Shown in pieces: positions 31,723-33,942 of a stretch of DNA of 33,942 nt. Below the pieces are notes generated by a model. The model had not been told where the DNA came from. It searched no databases and saw only the letters and a list, made by a program, of their open reading frames with translations. The translations under genes and the position numbers were made by a program. This DNA is from Chloroflexota bacterium (GTDB taxonomy: Bacteria; Chloroflexota; Anaerolineae; Promineifilales; Promineifilaceae), in assembly GCA_024277135.1 (NCBI GenBank), contig JAJRVV010000189.1:1-33942 (forward strand), read 5' to 3'. Each line of letters opens with the position of its first letter. Within the stretch, counting starts at the first letter, position 1.

Positions 31723-31803
31723 ACGGTACACTGTCAGTGGCAGTTGTACGGGTATGAAGATTGATGCACTTGCAGACCAACTCACTTTTCAGAGGCAGCC
31801 CAG

Positions 31804-33942
31804 GTGGTTGAATCAGCCAACACAACCCAGGCAGAAGGATTGACGCGAGGATTTCAACTCGGCAGCTACACCTTGCTGGAATTATTGGGGCGCGGCGGCG
31901 AAGGTTCCGTTTGGTCGGCCAGGGACGGCCGTCGCCGCCGCGTCGTCGCCCTCAAGATCATTCCCCGGCCCCCGGACGATTTCGCCATCGGCCAGGTGAC
32001 TCGTGATTTTGAACGGCAGGTTCATCTCATCGCCAGCCTGGATCATCCCCATATTCTCCCCCTCTACGAATTCGACGACAGTGACGCTTTCTTCTATTTT
32101 GCCATGCGCTACAGCAGCTATGGCCCGCTGACCCGGCATCTGGCGCAGGGGCCGCTCTCCCTGGCGGACATGTTGGCGATGACGGCGCAAATCACGGCCG
32201 CGCTCACCTATTTACACCAAAAAGGGATCGTGCATCGAGATTTGAAGCCCAGTAACATCTTGTTGGACAGTCAGGGCCGCGCCTCCCTGTCCGATTTCGG
32301 GTTGGCTAAACGGCTGGCGGCGCAGACGAGGGCGCTGCACACCGGACGCGGAACCGGCCCCTACGCCCCCTACGAACAACACATGATGGACATGATCACC
32401 CCCCAATCCGACATTTACAGCCTGGGGGTGATGGTGTATGAAATGCTGGCGGGCAGGCTGCCCTGGGATGGAACCAGCGACCTGGCAACCCTCCAATTGC
32501 AAAAGCAGGAAACGCTGCCCGACTTGCGGCTGGCAGTCCCCGATATGCCGCCGGCCGTGCCCGAAGCGCTGCGCCGTTTGACCGCCTTTCATTGGAGAGA
32601 CAGGCCGGCCACGGCCGCCGCCGCTTACAAATTGTTGGCCGAGGCAGCCGGAAGCCGCCAAACGGCCGTCGCCATCTCCGCCAAGGCCGCCGATGGCGCG
32701 TTGTTTGCCCAGGATGCGCAGCAACTGTTGCGTGAGGGGGTGGCGGATTGGCAGCCGGAGACAGAGCGATTCCGTATGAGGCTGTCTAACTTAGCCGTGA
32801 TTGACGCCGCCTATACCCAAACGGGGAACGGCCGTCAGCCGGACGACGACTCCCCCTTTGACGCCGCCGTGAGCCGGTTCATGCTGCGCGGCGCGCTGGC
32901 GCACGATTACCGGCTGGATTATTGGTGGCAACAGGTTGCGCCAGAAGCGCGTGTGTGTGCGTGTGAGCAAGCCATCGCCGTTGAAAATGAAACCATCCAG
33001 GCGCGGGCGGTGGCGCGGCTGCTGGCAGAGACCGAGACAGCGGCCCAACCAATTTCTCTGCGTCCCCAAACCAGGCAGCAATTGGTGGATATGGCGGTGG
33101 GCGACGGGCAATGGACGCAGCGCAACCAGGCGCTGCAACTGCTGCTCCACGCCGTGCCGACGGCTGATCAATGGCGGCCGGTGGGCGTTTCTGAGACGGC
33201 CGACGCCGCGCTGGCGGCGTTAGCGGCGGAAAACAGCGCCTTGTCCCCATTGATTACCCGGTTAATCGGCCAGATGCGCAGCGAAACGGCCGTGCAATCC
33301 CTGCTCCAGCGCCAACCACAAATGGACGCGGCCCGGCTGCTGGATGCCCTCATCCTCATTTCCCAAACGGCCGGCAGCCTGCCGGGATCGGTTCCGCTGG
33401 GCTGGCGCCGGCGGGTGGCGGGGCGGCGGCTGCGCGACCAATTTCTGGAAGACCGGGAGGGGTTGTCCTGGTCACGAGCCTTGATCGGGTTGCTGGCCGG
33501 GTTGTTGGCGGCCGGGATGCTGCTGTTGGGCTGGTTTGATCAGGCTGCTATCCAATTGCGAGATATTTTGCTGGAACCGTATCCCGTCAGCGGCATTGTC
33601 ACCATTGTGGAAGTGACGGATGAGAGTTTGGCCCGGTACGGCCGTTGGGATGATTGGCCCCGTTCCCGCCACGCCGAATTGGTGCAGCGGTTGACGGCCG
33701 TTGGCGCCGGCGCCATTGTGTTTGATGTACTGTTTGACGCCGAAACGGCCGATGACGCCGAAATGGCGGCAGCGATGATGCAGGCCGGGAATGTGGCGCT
33801 GCCGGTCTTGGGGCAGGGGGATGCGTTTGCCCAGGCGTCAGGCGTCGCCCAATACCGGGGCGGGGTGTGGCCGCAAACCAGGCTGGCCCAAGCGGCAGCC
33901 GGATTGGGCCACGCTAACATTTTGCACGACGCCGATGGGTAT
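31804..33942 (+). CDS. Serine/threonine protein kinase with membrane segment and CHASE2 domain (partial)
   Basis: The frame is open from 31804 to the right edge (713 codons, no stop), so the 3' end is missing. The N-terminal Hanks-type kinase has the glycine loop GRGGEGSVW, Lys51 (VALKII), Glu70, HRDLKPSN (Asp146), DFG (Asp164) and GTGPYAPYEQ, with DIYSLGVMVYEML. A helical middle region (about 275-550) has no recognised fold. One membrane helix lies near 556-578, followed by the start of a CHASE2 sensor domain (GIVTIVEVTDESLARYGRWDDWPRSRHAELVQRL, GAIVFDVLFD). CHASE2 is an extracytoplasmic sensory domain, so the kinase should relay an outside signal. GTG at 31804 was chosen because AGAGG lies 8 bp upstream. 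Confidence 0.93.
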   Translation, partial: MVESANTTQAEGLTRGFQLGSYTLLELLGRGGEGSVWSARDGRRRRVVALKIIPRPPDDFAIGQVTRDFERQVHLIASLDHPHILPLYEFDDSDAFFYFAMRYSSYGPLTRHLAQGPLSLADMLAMTAQITAALTYLHQKGIVHRDLKPSNILLDSQGRASLSDFGLAKRLAAQTRALHTGRGTGPYAPYEQHMMDMITPQSDIYSLGVMVYEMLAGRLPWDGTSDLATLQLQKQETLPDLRLAVPDMPPAVPEALRRLTAFHWRDRPATAAAAYKLLAEAAGSRQTAVAISAKAADGALFAQDAQQLLREGVADWQPETERFRMRLSNLAVIDAAYTQTGNGRQPDDDSPFDAAVSRFMLRGALAHDYRLDYWWQQVAPEARVCACEQAIAVENETIQARAVARLLAETETAAQPISLRPQTRQQLVDMAVGDGQWTQRNQALQLLLHAVPTADQWRPVGVSETADAALAALAAENSALSPLITRLIGQMRSETAVQSLLQRQPQMDAARLLDALILISQTAGSLPGSVPLGWRRRVAGRRLRDQFLEDREGLSWSRALIGLLAGLLAAGMLLLGWFDQAAIQLRDILLEPYPVSGIVTIVEVTDESLARYGRWDDWPRSRHAELVQRLTAVGAGAIVFDVLFDAETADDAEMAAAMMQAGNVALPVLGQGDAFAQASGVAQYRGGVWPQTRLAQAAAGLGHANILHDADGY

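Larger units (their letters stand above)
31456..31803. other. Divergent intergenic region between DUF2207 and kinase genes
   Basis: The 348-bp gap contains a degenerate heptamer array (31544-31578), one ACGGCCGT copy (near 31579), a long imperfect inverted repeat (31598-31700) and a clear TATAAT (31717-31722). A short frame, MKIDALADQL..., runs from 31754 to 31843 and overlaps the kinase start. No RNA gene was recognised. Confidence 0.7.
827..33698. repeat. Dispersed hyperabundant palindromic octamer ACGGCCGT
   Basis: The exact self-complementary octamer ACGGCCGT appears about 58 times by manual count, from about 827 to about 33698. With GC near 57% an 8-mer of this composition is expected about once in 34 kb. 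Copies lie mostly inside genes, in all reading frames: as Thr-Ala-Val, as Asp/Asn-Gly-Arg, or as Lys/Glu-Arg-Pro-Ser/Phe. A few are intergenic, for example near 17062 and 31579. Near-matches such as ACGGCCGC and GCGGCCGT are also frequent. This resembles the cyanobacterial HIP1 octamer in behaviour but not in sequence. The function is unknown. Confidence 0.9.

Noticed and set aside
32936..33223. A 95-codon plus-strand frame within the kinase gene
   Set aside because: It is out of frame with the continuous kinase-CHASE2 frame and has an Arg/Trp/Pro-rich shadow composition.

Overview
The window is a dense bacterial chromosome segment of moderately high GC. Genes lie on both strands and are separated by short gaps. 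No tRNA, rRNA, CRISPR array, insertion sequence or phage gene was recognised. The gene set suggests a member of the Chloroflexota, probably Anaerolineae-like: TP-linker lipoproteins, bacterial FW/NBR1-type Ig domains joined to glycoside hydrolases, GT-C membrane proteins, a CHASE2 serine/threonine kinase and a cyanobacterial/plant-style GlgC. That assignment is an inference from gene content and style, not from a marker gene.

Layout. 1-3400: heptamer repeats, then plsC, a GH114-type lipoprotein, a SAM methyltransferase and an HprK-like kinase. 3400-5440: a lipoprotein with three tandem DsbA-like thioredoxin domains. 5680-10003: pth and mfd, divergent from the DsbA gene. 10066-12809: a zinc-finger protein and a GT-C membrane protein, bounded by copies of one palindromic repeat. 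12866-15548: a tightly overlapping operon of an unknown protein, a second GT-C-like membrane protein and a quinone oxidoreductase-like enzyme. 15628-17028: an esterase lipoprotein and an unknown helical protein. 17284-18540: glgC. 18541-21820 on the minus strand: class III aminotransferase, DHDPS/NAL-family lyase, HAD phosphatase and a small unknown protein. 21987-22313: clpS. 22469-27205: two large proteins with FW-type Ig domains and glycan-hydrolase or peptidase domains, neither with a visible signal peptide. 27261-31455 on the minus strand: DUF2207 protein, zinc-ribbon membrane protein, unknown helical protein and an SPFH protein ending in an excisionase-like HTH. 31804 to the right edge: a serine/threonine kinase with a membrane segment and a CHASE2 domain, cut by the window.

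The non-coding layer is the most unusual part. The palindromic octamer ACGGCCGT occurs about 58 times by eye, where roughly one copy is expected by chance; it resembles a HIP1-type signature but has a different sequence. Intergenic gaps carry many arrays with an exact 7-bp (sometimes 8-bp) period. Two of these arrays supply stop codons or reach translation-initiation sites. A palindrome of consensus GACATCCGATTTCTT recurs at three gaps, with a fourth diverged copy. Other gaps hold unrelated perfect 15-bp inverted repeats of the same design.

The candidates most worth follow-up are the ACGGCCGT signal, the signal-peptide-less FW-Ig hydrolase pair and the SPFH-HTH operon.
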